From Acinetobacter silvestris (GTDB lineage: Bacteria > Pseudomonadota > Gammaproteobacteria > Pseudomonadales > Moraxellaceae), in NCBI RefSeq assembly GCF_002135235.1, contig NZ_NEGB01000006.1, forward strand, positions 1-64,000: DNA of 64,000 nucleotides. Reading direction: 5' to 3'. The notes below the pieces were generated by a model, which was not told the DNA's origin, searched no databases, and was given only the letters and a program-made list of their open reading frames with translations. Shown one piece after another: positions 53,245-63,328 of the stretch (within the stretch, counting starts at the first letter, position 1; each line of letters begins with the position of its first letter). A program made the position numbers and the translations under genes.

Positions 53245-53997
53245 ATGCGTTACCTAGGTTTAATGTTTTTAGCGAGTTGTGGTTTAACTGCGTGTCAGAG
53301 TCATAAAGCTCCGCAACAATTGCATGCAACTCAAGTGGTTTCGACTTTGGATGCAATCAATTTTGAAAAAGAAAATTCATTAATACATGCTAAGTTAGAT
53401 CAATATAAGGTTGGAAAGTTTTCTGTTGGTTCTTGGGTTAATCAAGAGCCAGGTCAATTTTTTAAATTGGTCAAACCACAAAATCCTCAAGCTGCGATCA
53501 TTTATTTTTATCGACCAGATAGTCGTTGGAATAGACAAGAAATTATTGCATCTAATTTTTTCTTAAATGGTAAACGTGTACCTAGTTTAATTAGTAACCA
53601 TTACTATTGGGTTGAACTGGCTGAAGGGGATTATAAATTAAGTTTAAGCCGTCCTTTGGCGGTTCTACATTTTCAAAAACCTAAAGTCGCATACTTAAGT
53701 GTTAAGTCTGGTGAACAATATTTTATCAAATATGAAGAAGAGCAATTTCGTGGTGGTCCAAATGGAGAAGCAGGATTATTGCGCGTTGGTCCTTTAATGC
53801 AAATGCCAACCCGTCAGGCTTTAAAAGAAATTGGAATGACGCAATTGAAAACGCCGGGTCTCAATTTTGTTGCTGAAGTGACGCCAGAAGGTCGAGTGAT
53901 TAAACCCAAACAAGAAATTAATAGTGGCGTGTATCATGCCAGTGATGATGCGCATTTATCGACCCCATTTAAGCTCTGGAATCCACTCACTTGGTAG
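53245..53997 (+). CDS. DUF2846-like lipoprotein
   Basis: 250 residues. Lipobox L-T-A-C at Cys17 (MRYLGLMFLASCGLTACQSH). The middle AIIYFYRPDSRWNRQEIIASNFFLNGKRVPSLISNHYYWVELAEGDYKLSLSRP (about 85-138) matches the DUF2846 beta-sandwich, and AYLSVKSGEQYFIKYEEE follows. No catalytic motif. Function unknown; envelope lipoprotein. Stand-alone with a terminator behind. Confidence 0.78.
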   Translation: MRYLGLMFLASCGLTACQSHKAPQQLHATQVVSTLDAINFEKENSLIHAKLDQYKVGKFSVGSWVNQEPGQFFKLVKPQNPQAAIIYFYRPDSRWNRQEIIASNFFLNGKRVPSLISNHYYWVELAEGDYKLSLSRPLAVLHFQKPKVAYLSVKSGEQYFIKYEEEQFRGGPNGEAGLLRVGPLMQMPTRQALKEIGMTQLKTPGLNFVAEVTPEGRVIKPKQEINSGVYHASDDAHLSTPFKLWNPLTW

Positions 53998-54011
53998 TGT
54001 GATTGCCAATA

Positions 54012-54040
54012 AAGAAGAGGGGGATTATCCCTCTTTTTTA
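54012..54040. terminator. Convergent terminator
   Basis: AAGAAGAGGG GGATTAT CCCTCTTTTTTA, stem with T tract after the DUF2846 gene. Confidence 0.82.
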
Positions 54041-54066
54041 GATTTGAGATATATAGCAAGTTATTG

Positions 54067-54600
54067 CTATTGAGAAGATCCCTGTGCTGATTTTTTAAGT
54101 TGTTCGAGTTGAGTATTAATTTCTTGAAAATCTTTTTCAGTGGCTTGTATGGTACTGGCTAAGCGTGAATTCATAACTTTCATAGATTCTTGAGCAACTT
54201 GAGGGGTTTTATTTAAAATGGATTGTCCTATTGGACTAGAATAAAAATCAATTTGAGCCTGAATTTCTTCTGCGTTATACACATCTTTATAAATTTTTTG
54301 ATAAATTGGCTGCATCTCTTTCCAAGCCACAGTTTTTTGACTTTGCTGGTACATTTTATCAGCCAATTGATTCGCTACAATTTGCTCTGGTGGAGTCAAT
54401 TGTTCATGTTGCACAATATTTTTTACAACCATATAAGCTTGTTGATCTAGCTGAGGTCGTATCTGTTGTATCGTTCGTTGTAAGAGTTGATCAAGCTTCA
54501 TTACTTGCATTAATTTATTGACGGCTTGATCGCTGGGTTGTGCCGCCAAGCAAATACTTGAAAAAAAACTGATCCCACAAGCCAACATCCACTGTTTCAT
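54067..54600 (-). CDS. DUF2059-domain exported protein
   Basis: 177 residues. Signal peptide (MLACGISFFSSICLAAQPS, cleavage near 20). DUF2059 helical domain: YNAEEIQAQIDFYSSPIGQSILNKTPQVAQESMKVMN near 108-144, whose E-x-x-x-x-x-x-F-Y-x-S-P-x-G is the family core. Role unknown. Stand-alone. Confidence 0.85.
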   Translation of the reverse strand: MKQWMLACGISFFSSICLAAQPSDQAVNKLMQVMKLDQLLQRTIQQIRPQLDQQAYMVVKNIVQHEQLTPPEQIVANQLADKMYQQSQKTVAWKEMQPIYQKIYKDVYNAEEIQAQIDFYSSPIGQSILNKTPQVAQESMKVMNSRLASTIQATEKDFQEINTQLEQLKKSAQGSSQ

Positions 54601-54618
54601 TTTTTAATCTCAGAGTAT

Positions 54619-54650
54619 AAAAAAGCACCCTAATCATAGAGTGCTTTTAA
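54619..54650 (-). terminator. Hairpin between DUF2059 and fumA
   Basis: AAAAAGCAC CCTAATCATAGA GTGCTTTTAA; on the minus strand it lies about 60 bases after the fumA stop. The T tract is modest. Confidence 0.65.
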
Positions 54651-54708
54651 AAGTATATTCAAGTATTTAGCAAGATTTTTAACCAAGTACTAAACCGTAT
54701 ATTGCTAC

Positions 54709-56235
54709 TTAGTTTGCAGCAGCATCAACTACTGGGATTTTACCAATTTTGGCTTGCCAAATTTTTGGTGCAATCGCATGAATGGAAGTACCATTAACAT
54801 CTACAGCAACCGATACGGGCATATCTTCAACGACAAATTTGTAGATCGCTTCCATACCTAAATCAGCAAATGCCACTACTTCCGCTTGGCGAACGGCTTT
54901 AGATACTAAATAAGCAGCACCACCCACAGCCATTAAATAGGTTGCTTTATGGTCTTTGATTGCTTCAATGGCTGTCGGACCACGATCAGCCTTACCAATC
55001 ATACCAAACAGGCCAGTATGTTCTAAAACTTGACGGGTGAATTTGTCCATACGTGTTGCTGTAGTCGGGCCAGCAGGGCCAACAACTTCATCACCAACAG
55101 GATCTACAGGGCCAACGTAGTAAATGAATTTACCTTTAAGGTCTACTGGTAATTCTTCACCCTTGTCGATCATTTCACACATACGTTTATGTGCAGCATC
55201 ACGACCTGTATAGATGGTACCGTTCAGAAGTAATGTGTCACCTGGTTGCCAAGTGTTCATTTCTTCTTGAGTAATATTGTCTAAATCTACACGTTTAGAT
55301 TTTGAAGAATCCCAAGTCACTTCAGGATAATCAGAAAGTTTCGGTGCTTGAATATGTGCAATGCCTGAACCATCTAGTTGGAAGTGTGCATGACGCGTTG
55401 CAGCACAGTTTGGAATCATACCGACAGGTTTGCCTGCCGCATGACAAGGGTAATCTTTGATTTTAATGTCAAGAACTGTGGTTAAACCACCCAAACCTTG
55501 TGCGCCGATTCCCAAAGCATTTACTTTCTCGAAGATTTCAATACGAAGCTCTTCCATTTTGCTTTGTGGACCACGACGAAGCAATTCGTCCATGTTGATT
55601 TCTTCCATCAATGCTTCTTTAGCAAGCATCATGGCTTTTTCAGCAGTACCACCGATACCAATACCCAACATACCAGGAGGACACCAGCCTGCACCCATAG
55701 TTGGAACGGTTTTAAGTACCCAATCTACGATTGAGTCGGATGGATTCAACATTGCCAATTTAGATTTATTTTCTGAACCACCACCCTTAGCAGCAACAGT
55801 GATATCTACTTTATTACCCGGAACGAGTTTGTAGTGAATCACAGCAGGGGTATTATCTTTAGTATTTTTACGACCAAAAGCTGGGTCTGCTAATACAGAA
55901 GCACGTAGTACGTTAGAGTTTTCTGAGTAACCTTGGCGTACACCTTCATTGATTGCGTCATCTAAGCTCATGGTTAAATCGAATTTAACATCTAAGCCGA
56001 CTTCAAGGAATACGTTAACAATACCAGTATCTTGACAGATTGGACGATGACCTTCTGCACACATACGAGAGTTAATTAGAATTTGTGCAATTGCATCTTT
56101 TGCAGCTTGGTTTGCTTCGCGGTCATACGCACGACTCATCGCTTGGATAAAGTCTTGTGGGTGGTAATACGAAATAAACTGAAGTGCATCCTTGACCGAT
56201 GTGATCAAGTCATCTTGTTTGATAATAGTTGTCAT
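54709..56235 (-). CDS. fumA: Class I fumarate hydratase (iron-sulfur)
   Basis: 508 residues. Iron-sulfur cysteines sit in GHRPICQDTGIVNVFLEV near 59-76 and GMIPNCAATRHAHFQLDG near 272-289, with the third in the C-terminal half; TKDNTPAVIHYKLVPGNKVDI near 119 and WCPPGMLGIGIGGTAEKAMMLAKEAL near 188-213 are class I hallmarks. C-terminal fumarase domain with VDPVGDEVVGPAGPTTATRMDKFT near 380. Converts fumarate and malate. Stand-alone. Confidence 0.94.
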   Translation of the reverse strand: MTTIIKQDDLITSVKDALQFISYYHPQDFIQAMSRAYDREANQAAKDAIAQILINSRMCAEGHRPICQDTGIVNVFLEVGLDVKFDLTMSLDDAINEGVRQGYSENSNVLRASVLADPAFGRKNTKDNTPAVIHYKLVPGNKVDITVAAKGGGSENKSKLAMLNPSDSIVDWVLKTVPTMGAGWCPPGMLGIGIGGTAEKAMMLAKEALMEEINMDELLRRGPQSKMEELRIEIFEKVNALGIGAQGLGGLTTVLDIKIKDYPCHAAGKPVGMIPNCAATRHAHFQLDGSGIAHIQAPKLSDYPEVTWDSSKSKRVDLDNITQEEMNTWQPGDTLLLNGTIYTGRDAAHKRMCEMIDKGEELPVDLKGKFIYYVGPVDPVGDEVVGPAGPTTATRMDKFTRQVLEHTGLFGMIGKADRGPTAIEAIKDHKATYLMAVGGAAYLVSKAVRQAEVVAFADLGMEAIYKFVVEDMPVSVAVDVNGTSIHAIAPKIWQAKIGKIPVVDAAAN

Positions 56236-56510
56236 ACCAAAAATCTCTTGAGCGGGCTGTTAGCTAGCGGGCTAAATTATACGGCATAAAGTAAGTTTTG
56301 TGGATGCTTCGCTGTAGTTTTAAGCTAAAGTTTAAGACATTAAATCATGTATTTATTGTTATAAAACTCGGTCATTTAGACAGATGTATTCATGTCATAT
56401 TACAATAAGGATCATTGATTTTAGAAATTATTCAAAAACAATATTAGTATAAGGTGTTGTTTAGAATTAGTTTTTATTGATATTGGTGGAATGTTTTTTA
56501 ATATAAAAGC
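56236..56510. other. Gap between fumA and the Pho-box promoter
   Basis: 275 bases, AT-rich, no ORF or hairpin of note. It contains the fumA promoter on the minus strand and leads into the direct-repeat promoter at 56511. Confidence 0.5.
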
Positions 56511-56545
56511 GTTGTCATAAAGTTGTCATAAAACTTTTACATAAT
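56511..56545 (+). promoter_or_regulatory. Pho-box-like promoter
   Basis: Two tandem 11-base repeats GTTGTCATAAA (56511-56521 and 56522-56532) fit the PhoB box (TGTCA repeated every 11 bases). Eleven bases after the second TTGTCA comes CATAAT (56540-56545), a fair -10 element, as in E. coli phoA where the same spacing separates TTGTCA from TATAGT. Such a layout is a PhoB-activated promoter with no -35 box needed. Confidence 0.7.
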
Positions 56546-56574
56546 ATGGGCATCAAACAGTAAAGACAGATAAA

Positions 56575-56658
56575 ATGACAGTTACAAGTGTATTGATGGT
56601 GGTTGGATTTGGTATTTATATCGCAGCGACTTGGATGTATGGTCAAAAAAAAGATTAA
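56575..56658 (+). CDS. 27-residue single-helix microprotein under a Pho-like promoter
   Basis: ATG 56575 to TAA 56658: MTVTSVLMVVGFGIYIAATW then MYGQKKD. Residues 4-22 form one membrane helix, and the basic KK end marks the cytoplasmic side. It begins about 22 bases after the expected transcription start. No clear Shine-Dalgarno is visible. Its stop codon lies inside the stem of the terminator that follows at once, so the whole transcript would be about 130 bases. It could be a PhoB-induced microprotein, a regulatory RNA, or both. No known family is claimed. Confidence 0.5.
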   Translation: MTVTSVLMVVGFGIYIAATWMYGQKKD

Positions 56659-56681
56659 GTAGGCTTACTTGATCTTTTTTT
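56646..56681 (+). terminator. Intrinsic terminator of the microprotein transcript
   Basis: AAAAAAAGATTAAGTA (56646-56661) pairs with TACTTGATCTTTTTTT (56666-56681) with one G-U, a four-base loop and a T run. It overlaps the end of the 27-residue ORF. Confidence 0.85.
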
Positions 56682-56778
56682 CATCGGTTACTTTTTATTG
56701 ATCAGCATACTGAAAAATAATATTTCTTCTAATTCTGCTAAAATTTTGCTTAATCATTTTTAAAATAAATGCAAATTT

Positions 56779-57408
56779 ATGTCAGATCAATCACATGGTG
56801 CAGATCCAACTTTTCTTGCAGACAATATTATTGAAATTTATAAAAAACATGCGCAAGCATGGACAGCATTACGTGGTCATTTTCTTTATGAAAAAGTTTG
56901 GCTAGACCATTTTCTAACACTTATTCCTGCTCATTCTCAAATCCTAGATTTAGGCTGTGGTTCAGGGAAACCAATTGCACAGTATTTCATTGAACAAGGA
57001 CATTCCGTTACAGGTGTAGATAGTTCGGATGTAATGATTGCAATGGCAAAAGCCAAATTTCCTCAGCAAACTTGGTTACACGCAGATATGCGTCAGCTGC
57101 ATTTGGAACAAAAGTTTCAAGGCATTTTGGCTTGGGATAGTTTCTTTCACTTAACGCCTAATGATCAACGTAATATGTTTGCTAGTTTTGCTAAATATGC
57201 AGAACAAGGTACGGTTTTGATGTTTACCAGTGGTCCTTCATATGGTGAGGTGATTGGTGATATGTTTGGAGATGCTTTGTATCATGCCAGTTTAGCAGCA
57301 CAGGAATATAGAACTTTATTGACGCAGTATGGTTTTCAAGTGGTGAAAATGGTTGCTGAAGATGTTGAATGTACAGGACATACGGTTTGGTTGGCACAAA
57401 TGCAATAA
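56779..57408 (+). CDS. SAM-dependent class I methyltransferase
   Basis: 209 residues. SAM motif I ILDLGCGSGKPIAQYFIEQG near 54-73, motif II ADMRQLHLEQKFQGILAWDSFFHL near 98-121, and the C-terminal VAEDVECTGHTVWLAQMQ. Typical Methyltransf_25/11 fold for a small molecule; substrate unknown. Weak ribosome site. It is preceded by the terminator of the microprotein transcript, so it has its own promoter. Confidence 0.85.
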   Translation: MSDQSHGADPTFLADNIIEIYKKHAQAWTALRGHFLYEKVWLDHFLTLIPAHSQILDLGCGSGKPIAQYFIEQGHSVTGVDSSDVMIAMAKAKFPQQTWLHADMRQLHLEQKFQGILAWDSFFHLTPNDQRNMFASFAKYAEQGTVLMFTSGPSYGEVIGDMFGDALYHASLAAQEYRTLLTQYGFQVVKMVAEDVECTGHTVWLAQMQ

Positions 57409-57483
57409 AGAGTAAATGCAATTTTTATCTTAAAATGGCAAAGGAATGGGCATAAAATTTAGACATAATAAAATGGATTAGCC

Positions 57484-58116
57484 ATGTTAGATCTATCGCA
57501 AATTTTTACTTTTACACTCATTTGTTTGGCAATGGTATTAACGCCAGGGCCGAATATGATTTATTTAATTTCTCGATCTATTTGTCAGGGGCATCAAGCG
57601 GGTTTCATCTCGTTATGTGGCGTTGCATTCGGTTTTATTTTTTATATGCTCTGTGCGTCACTGGGGATTACTGCACTTTTGATGGCGATTCCCTATGCGT
57701 ATGATGCCATACGAATTGGTGGTGCACTTTATTTAATCTGGCTCGCTTGGCAGTCATTCAAACCAAATGGAAAATCGCCATTTCAGGTTAAAAATTTACC
57801 GATAGATAGTAATATTCGATTATTTACGATGGGGTTCATTACTAATTTATTTAATCCCAAAATTGTCATGATGTACTTATCATTATTACCTCAGTTTATA
57901 AAACCTGATCATGGCAGTGTTTTGAGTCAATCCATTTTTTTGGGATTGATACAAATTATTGTCAGTGTTTCTGTGAATGGGCTCATTGTTTTATCAGCGG
58001 GAAGCATGGCGTTATTTTTAAATAAAAATCCAATATGGTCGAATATTCAAAGATGGATCATGGGAACTGTTTTGGCGTCATTAGCAGTTAAAATTTTAAT
58101 GGATACAAAACGGTAA
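57484..58116 (+). CDS. LysE-family amino-acid/metabolite exporter
   Basis: 210 residues with six helices. Begins FTFTLICLAMVLTPGPNMIYLISRS (9-33), the LysE/RhtB start (VxTPGPN), then GFISLCGVAFGFIFYMLCASLGI near 38-60 and FTMGFITNLFNPKIVMMYLSLLPQF near 113-137, the conserved N-P-K. Exports amino acids or homoserine lactones; substrate unknown. Starts 75 bases after the methyltransferase. Confidence 0.88.
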   Translation: MLDLSQIFTFTLICLAMVLTPGPNMIYLISRSICQGHQAGFISLCGVAFGFIFYMLCASLGITALLMAIPYAYDAIRIGGALYLIWLAWQSFKPNGKSPFQVKNLPIDSNIRLFTMGFITNLFNPKIVMMYLSLLPQFIKPDHGSVLSQSIFLGLIQIIVSVSVNGLIVLSAGSMALFLNKNPIWSNIQRWIMGTVLASLAVKILMDTKR

Positions 58117-58124
58117 GCGTAATA

Positions 58125-58157
58125 TAAAAAACCACTCTTTTTTTGAGTGGTTTTTTT
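58125..58157 (+). terminator. Intrinsic terminator after the LysE gene
   Basis: AAAAAACCACTC TTTTTTT GAGTGGTTTTTTTT, perfect 8-base stem and T tract. Confidence 0.9.
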
Positions 58158-58173
58158 TAACATTTAAATGAAA

Positions 58174-60333
58174 TTAAGAGGCTTTATGCATCTTTGCTTC
58201 AACTTGTTGCTCTGCTTGAATTGCAGTCAAAGCAATCGTGAAGACAATATCATCCACCAATGCACCGCGGGACAAATCATTTACAGGTTTGTTTAAACCT
58301 TGCAACATTGGCCCGACACTCACGACATTCGCAGAACGCTGAACCGCTTTATAAGTGGTATTGCCTGTGTTTAAATCTGGAAAGATGAATACATTGGCAC
58401 GCCCCGCAACTTTAGAGTCGGGTGCTTTCGATTTACCAACACTTTCAACGGATGCCGCATCGTATTGCAGCGGGCCATCAATCAATAAATCTGGGCGACG
58501 CAATTTAGCAATTTCAGTCGCTTTGGCCACTTTTTCGACTTCTGTACCTGCACCTGATGTGCCTGTTGAATAGGAAATCATGGCAATACGTGGATCGATA
58601 CCAAAAGCTTTTGCAGAATCAGCAGATTGAATTGCAATTTCTGCTAATTGTTCCGCATCGGGATCGGGATTAATGGCACAGTCACCGTATACATAAACTT
58701 CATCAGGCAGCAACATGAAAAATACAGATGACACCAGTGAATAGTCTGGGGCGGTCTTAATTAACTGGAAGGCAGGGCGAACTGTATTTGCAGTGGTGTG
58801 TACCGCACCAGAAACAAGCCCATCCACTTGATCAAGTGCCAACATCATTGTGCCTAAAACGACGGTATCTTGCAGTTGTTCACGCGCTTGTAATTCGTTG
58901 ATTTTACCTTTACGTAACTCAACCATTTGAGCGACGTAGTTTTCACGGATCAAATCTGGATCAATGATTTCTAAGTCAAATGGCAGTTCGATGTTCCGTG
59001 CTTTGGCAACTTCAATGACTGCTTCTGGCTTCGCAAGTAAAATGCATTGTGCAATGCCGCGAGATTGACAGATGGCAGCAGCTTGAATGGTACGTGGCTC
59101 ATCACCTTCAGGTAAAACAATCCGTTTCTTCGCAGCAATCGATTTTTGTACCAATTCATGACGGAACGCAGAAGGGGATAAGCGCGGTTGGTAATCGCCA
59201 TTCAACAACTGAATTAACCAGTCCGGATCGATATGACTCGATACGAAACGGGTGACTTGATCAGCACGTTCAGTATCATCAACAGGAATTTCATTGCTCA
59301 AGTTTGAGAGCTGTTGTGCCGTTTCAAAGGTACTGAGCGTGGTATGTAAAATTGGTAAACCATTTTTAATGGCCGTTTGGCAAAAATCTAACACTAAAGC
59401 ATTGGGTTCATGATGTTCGGTCAAGACTAAGCCAGCCAATGGAATGCCATTACTGCTGGCTAAGCTACTGGCTAGTAACACATCAATACGATCCGATGCA
59501 CTAATGATGAGTTCACCAGCAATAAATTTATGCAACTCATGTTCAATGTTTGACGCAATGAGACTGCTATGCAATACGCGACGGTGTTGCGCTTTACCTT
59601 GATTAATCCAAGCCGCTTGAATATGTGTTGCTAAGTCTGAAACGCGAGGTACGCTTAAGGTATCACTAAACGGTACCAGTCCAATAATCGGTAATTGCGC
59701 CGAACCAATATACGCATGAGATTTTTGCAAATTCGCTGCAAATTTTTGAGTGTCATGAATTAAACGCAGATTTGGATCAATCGTGACGGGAATTTGCGCT
59801 GAATCAGCGGGTAAGCCACGCGTACGCATGAACAGTACCCCAGCATTACGGGATGAGGATGCACCGCCAAAGTTGCGTAATTGAGTTTCTAGTTTTTCAG
59901 CAGTTTGATCTGGGTGATTAATATCAGCATTGCTAATAAAGATCACTTTAGCATCCAGTGCTTGTGCTAAAGATGCATTTAAATTACTCGCAAAAGAATC
60001 ACGTGCAGTCGGAACCAATCCTTCAACAATGATAATGTCATGCTGTTTGGCCACTTGTCGATGAAGGCTTACGGCTTCTTCCAGTAGTTCATCGGTTTCA
60101 CCCGCATTCAGTTGTTGCGTCATTTTGGCAAAAGAAATGGGCTCAACGGTATCAGATTTGGAAATATGACGATAAAGTGCCGTAGTACGATCCGCTTCTG
60201 CCTTAACTTCTTGTGAAAATGGTTTTACAAAGCCTGCTTTAACACCTTGGCATTCAAGTGCATAAACTAAGCCGAGGCATGCGGAGGTTAAGCCTACGCC
60301 TTCTCCAGTAGGAACTAATAAAATTGTTTTCAT
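58174..60333 (-). CDS. pta: Phosphate acetyltransferase, long form
   Basis: 719 residues from ATG 60333 (MKTILLVPTGEGVGLTSA). The N-terminal BioD-like and DRTGG domains occupy about 1-380. The C-terminal catalytic domain has RIVLPEGDEPRTIQAAAICQSRG near 403-425, GLVSGAVHTTANTVRPAFQLIKTAPD near 520 and NVFIFPDLNTGNTTYKAVQRSANVVSVGPMLQGL near 655-690. Converts acetyl-CoA and phosphate to acetyl-phosphate. The longer frame to a TTG at 60351 has no ribosome site. Downstream of ackA, as an ackA-pta operon. Confidence 0.95.
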   Translation of the reverse strand: MKTILLVPTGEGVGLTSACLGLVYALECQGVKAGFVKPFSQEVKAEADRTTALYRHISKSDTVEPISFAKMTQQLNAGETDELLEEAVSLHRQVAKQHDIIIVEGLVPTARDSFASNLNASLAQALDAKVIFISNADINHPDQTAEKLETQLRNFGGASSSRNAGVLFMRTRGLPADSAQIPVTIDPNLRLIHDTQKFAANLQKSHAYIGSAQLPIIGLVPFSDTLSVPRVSDLATHIQAAWINQGKAQHRRVLHSSLIASNIEHELHKFIAGELIISASDRIDVLLASSLASSNGIPLAGLVLTEHHEPNALVLDFCQTAIKNGLPILHTTLSTFETAQQLSNLSNEIPVDDTERADQVTRFVSSHIDPDWLIQLLNGDYQPRLSPSAFRHELVQKSIAAKKRIVLPEGDEPRTIQAAAICQSRGIAQCILLAKPEAVIEVAKARNIELPFDLEIIDPDLIRENYVAQMVELRKGKINELQAREQLQDTVVLGTMMLALDQVDGLVSGAVHTTANTVRPAFQLIKTAPDYSLVSSVFFMLLPDEVYVYGDCAINPDPDAEQLAEIAIQSADSAKAFGIDPRIAMISYSTGTSGAGTEVEKVAKATEIAKLRRPDLLIDGPLQYDAASVESVGKSKAPDSKVAGRANVFIFPDLNTGNTTYKAVQRSANVVSVGPMLQGLNKPVNDLSRGALVDDIVFTIALTAIQAEQQVEAKMHKAS

Positions 60334-60402
60334 ACAAAGTTCTTTAATCAATAGTTCTAAAAATATTTTAAAGTTTTTTCAACATAGCAGGAGGGCGACT
60401 AC

Positions 60403-61620
60403 TTATGCAGTCGTCATTTCAGCTTCAGACTTTTTTGCAGCCTGTTGAACCTCATTTTGTACAACAAGGTCAGTTTCTTTCGCGATACGACCTTCTTCAT
60501 CAGTTGGAATAACCCAGATTTGAGGGCCTGTGCCTGTATCAATACGACCTTCGGTACCACGTTTTAAACCATCATTATGGTCTTTGCTGAGGTTAAAGCC
60601 AAAGTGAGGTAGGTAAGACATGGTTTTTTCACGGATATAAGCTGAGTTTTCACCAATTCCACCAGTGAAAAAGAGGCCATCAATTCGAGGTAGGCCACAG
60701 CTCAATGCTGCAAGAGATTTTGCTAAGCGATAGCAGAACACTTCAATGGCAAGTGTTGCATCTTCATTACCTTGTTCAGAGGCTTCAATGAGTGTACGCA
60801 TGTCATTAGATAGGTCAGATAGACCGAGTAGACCACTTTGATTGTTGAGCATTTTATCAATTTTATAGATATCCCAGCCAAGGTTACTGGCTAAGAAACG
60901 ATGAATGCTTGGGTCAACATCACCACTGCGCGTTCCCATGACGACACCTTCAAGTGGGGTTAAGCCCATAGAGGTATCGACACTTTGACCATTCCAAATA
61001 GCACAAGTTGAGCTACCATTACCTAAATGTGCAGTTAACCATCCACCTTGTTTATAACTGCCTGCCAATTCAGAACCGCGCTCTGATACATAGGCATGGC
61101 TGGTGCCATGAAATCCATAGCGACGGACATTATGTTCTGTATAAAGGAATTTCGGCAATGCGTAACGATAAGCATGCGCTGGCATGGTTTGGTGGAATGC
61201 AGTATCAAATACGGCAACTTGTGGTAATTCAGAGAATAGACGCATGGTTGCATCAATACCGACTAAATGTGCTGGATTATGCAAAGGTGCAAGCGGTGTT
61301 GCTTGACGAATACGTTCTACAATTTCGGGAGTGAGTAATTCTGCTTTGGTCAGTGTTCCACCATGCACAACACGATGACCAATGGCTTTCGGTTTATATT
61401 GTGCTAAGCGACCTAAAATGGTTTCTAATGCTTTTTCATGGTCTGCATGTGGAATGGCAATTTCGAGTGGTTGGTTGCCAGCGGTAACGCCTTTAATACG
61501 TGCATCAGCAGAACCTAAGTTTTCTGCTAAACCAAAGATTCGATCTTCACGATGCTCTGAAACAAGCGCATATTTAATGGATGAAGATCCGCAGTTAATC
61601 ACTAATACTGATGTAGACAC
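60403..61620 (-). CDS. ackA: Acetate kinase
   Basis: 405 residues with a GTG start at 61620. Signature 1 [16 protein letters not shown] (5-20), signature 2 GHRVVHGG near 81, then [18 protein letters not shown] near 165-182, [16 protein letters not shown] near 198-213, and [19 protein letters not shown] near 313-331. Converts acetyl-phosphate and ADP to acetate and ATP, reversibly. The Shine-Dalgarno is weak. Confidence 0.95.
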   Translation of the reverse strand: MSTSVLVINCGSSSIKYALVSEHREDRIFGLAENLGSADARIKGVTAGNQPLEIAIPHADHEKALETILGRLAQYKPKAIGHRVVHGGTLTKAELLTPEIVERIRQATPLAPLHNPAHLVGIDATMRLFSELPQVAVFDTAFHQTMPAHAYRYALPKFLYTEHNVRRYGFHGTSHAYVSERGSELAGSYKQGGWLTAHLGNGSSTCAIWNGQSVDTSMGLTPLEGVVMGTRSGDVDPSIHRFLASNLGWDIYKIDKMLNNQSGLLGLSDLSNDMRTLIEASEQGNEDATLAIEVFCYRLAKSLAALSCGLPRIDGLFFTGGIGENSAYIREKTMSYLPHFGFNLSKDHNDGLKRGTEGRIDTGTGPQIWVIPTDEEGRIAKETDLVVQNEVQQAAKKSEAEMTTA

Positions 61621-62062
61621 GTTTTATTACCCGCATTGTAATTTGAAGTAGTCGTCCTGTTGATCTGATTACTTGGTTTATTGATGTAATTTAGATCAGT
61701 AACAATGTTGTACCATGTGTTGTTTTTCTGTTCTAGCTAGACTTTAGGTGATTAGACTTAAGCCTTATCGACCCTTGATTGATTAATATTTAATATTTAT
61801 CAGTTGATTGCTTTAACTTAGCATCGCTATCTTGTGATTAACGTATAAAATTTGCGGAGAAACGCATATTTTTGTAAGTCTTAATTTTCTGTTTAGATCA
61901 GTATTTTTTACTCGCAATGAATGTTTGTTCATCCATAAAAATTAGAGCTTTATTGAGTTGATGAAAATCTTATTTTTTTATTCTAGTTAAAACGATGCAG
62001 TAATTGTTCAGTTGTATAATTTATTGAACAGTTACTGCATTTTGATGATGATGTGCTATTGA
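61621..62062. other. Gap between proA and ackA with hairpin
   Basis: 442 bases without a supported ORF. At 61996-62039 there is a 15-bp stem TGCAGTAATTGTTCA / TGAACAGTTACTGCA with one G-T pair and a 14-base loop, then TTTTG on the plus strand and, on the minus strand, ATCGTTTT. It probably terminates proA. The rest is AT-rich and holds the ackA promoter. Confidence 0.55.
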
Positions 62063-63328
62063 TTATTGGCGAATTTGTCCATCACCTAAGACGATCCATT
62101 TTTGTGAAGTTAAACCTTCTAGTCCAACAGGACCGCGAGCATGGATTTTATCGGTTGAAATGCCAATTTCAGCACCTAAACCATATTCAAAACCATCAGC
62201 AAAGCGGGTTGAGGCATTGACCATGACTGAGCTCGAATCAACACGCGCTAAAAACTGGCGCGCTAAACTAAAGTTCTCAGTAATAATGGCATCGGTATGA
62301 TGTGAGCCATACTTGTTAATATGTTGGATGGCTTCTTCCATACCTGACACAACTTTTACAGCTAAAATTGGTCCTAAATATTCTTCATACCAATCTTCTT
62401 CGCTTGCCGGTTTGATGGTTGCACCTAAAATGCGCTGCGTTGCTAGGCAGCCACGTAGTTCAACTTGCTTCTCGGCATAGAGTTCAGCAATGCGAGGTAA
62501 AAATTCCTCAGCAACCTTTTCATCAACCAATAGCGTTTCCATAGCATTGCAGACGCCATAGCGATGGGTTTTGGCATTTAATGCAATCGGTAAAGCTTTA
62601 TGTAAATCTGCATGCGCTTCAACAAAGACATGGCAGTTGCCATCTAAGTGTTTAATGACTGGAATGGTCGCTTCACGGGTAATCCGTTCAATGAGCCCTT
62701 TACCGCCTCGAGGAACGATGACGTCCACATATTCAGGCATGGTGATGAGTTGTCCTACCGCGGCACGATCTGTCGTGTTAATGACTTGCACACAAGTTTC
62801 AGGTAAGCCAACAGTTTTTAGACCATGTTGAATTGCTTCAGCAATGGCTTGATTGGAATGCAGTGCTTCAGAACCACCACGTAAAATAATAGCATTCCCA
62901 GACTTAAGTGCCAGTGATGCTGCTTCAAGTGTGACATTTGGGCGTGATTCATAAATCATGCCGACCACACCTAAAGGTACGCGCATTTTACCAATTTGAA
63001 TCCCAGATGGGCGGTAAGCAAGATCTGTGATTTCACCAATTGGATCGAGTAGATTCATTACATCTTTTAAGCCATGTAACATATCTTTAAAGCGTGTGGG
63101 GGTAAGTTCTAAGCGATCAAGCAGAGCACTGTCAAGATTATGATCTCGACCTTGAGTCATATCAATTTGATTGGCTGCTAAAATTTTCGGCTCACTATTT
63201 TTTAGAGCAGTATAAATAGCAGATAAGGCATTATTTTTTACAATCGTAGATGCGGCTGCCAAAATACTCGATGCTTGGCGAGCTTGTTGACCTACAGTTT
63301 GCATATACTGTTCAATTGAATCTTGCAT
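62063..63328 (-). CDS. proA: Gamma-glutamyl phosphate reductase
   Basis: 421 residues. ALDH-related: [37 protein letters not shown] near 118-154, [38 protein letters not shown] near 197-235, and Cys active site in [14 protein letters not shown] near 252. Second step of proline synthesis. Start ATG 63328. No proB is present nearby. Confidence 0.96.
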   Translation of the reverse strand: MQDSIEQYMQTVGQQARQASSILAAASTIVKNNALSAIYTALKNSEPKILAANQIDMTQGRDHNLDSALLDRLELTPTRFKDMLHGLKDVMNLLDPIGEITDLAYRPSGIQIGKMRVPLGVVGMIYESRPNVTLEAASLALKSGNAIILRGGSEALHSNQAIAEAIQHGLKTVGLPETCVQVINTTDRAAVGQLITMPEYVDVIVPRGGKGLIERITREATIPVIKHLDGNCHVFVEAHADLHKALPIALNAKTHRYGVCNAMETLLVDEKVAEEFLPRIAELYAEKQVELRGCLATQRILGATIKPASEEDWYEEYLGPILAVKVVSGMEEAIQHINKYGSHHTDAIITENFSLARQFLARVDSSSVMVNASTRFADGFEYGLGAEIGISTDKIHARGPVGLEGLTSQKWIVLGDGQIRQ

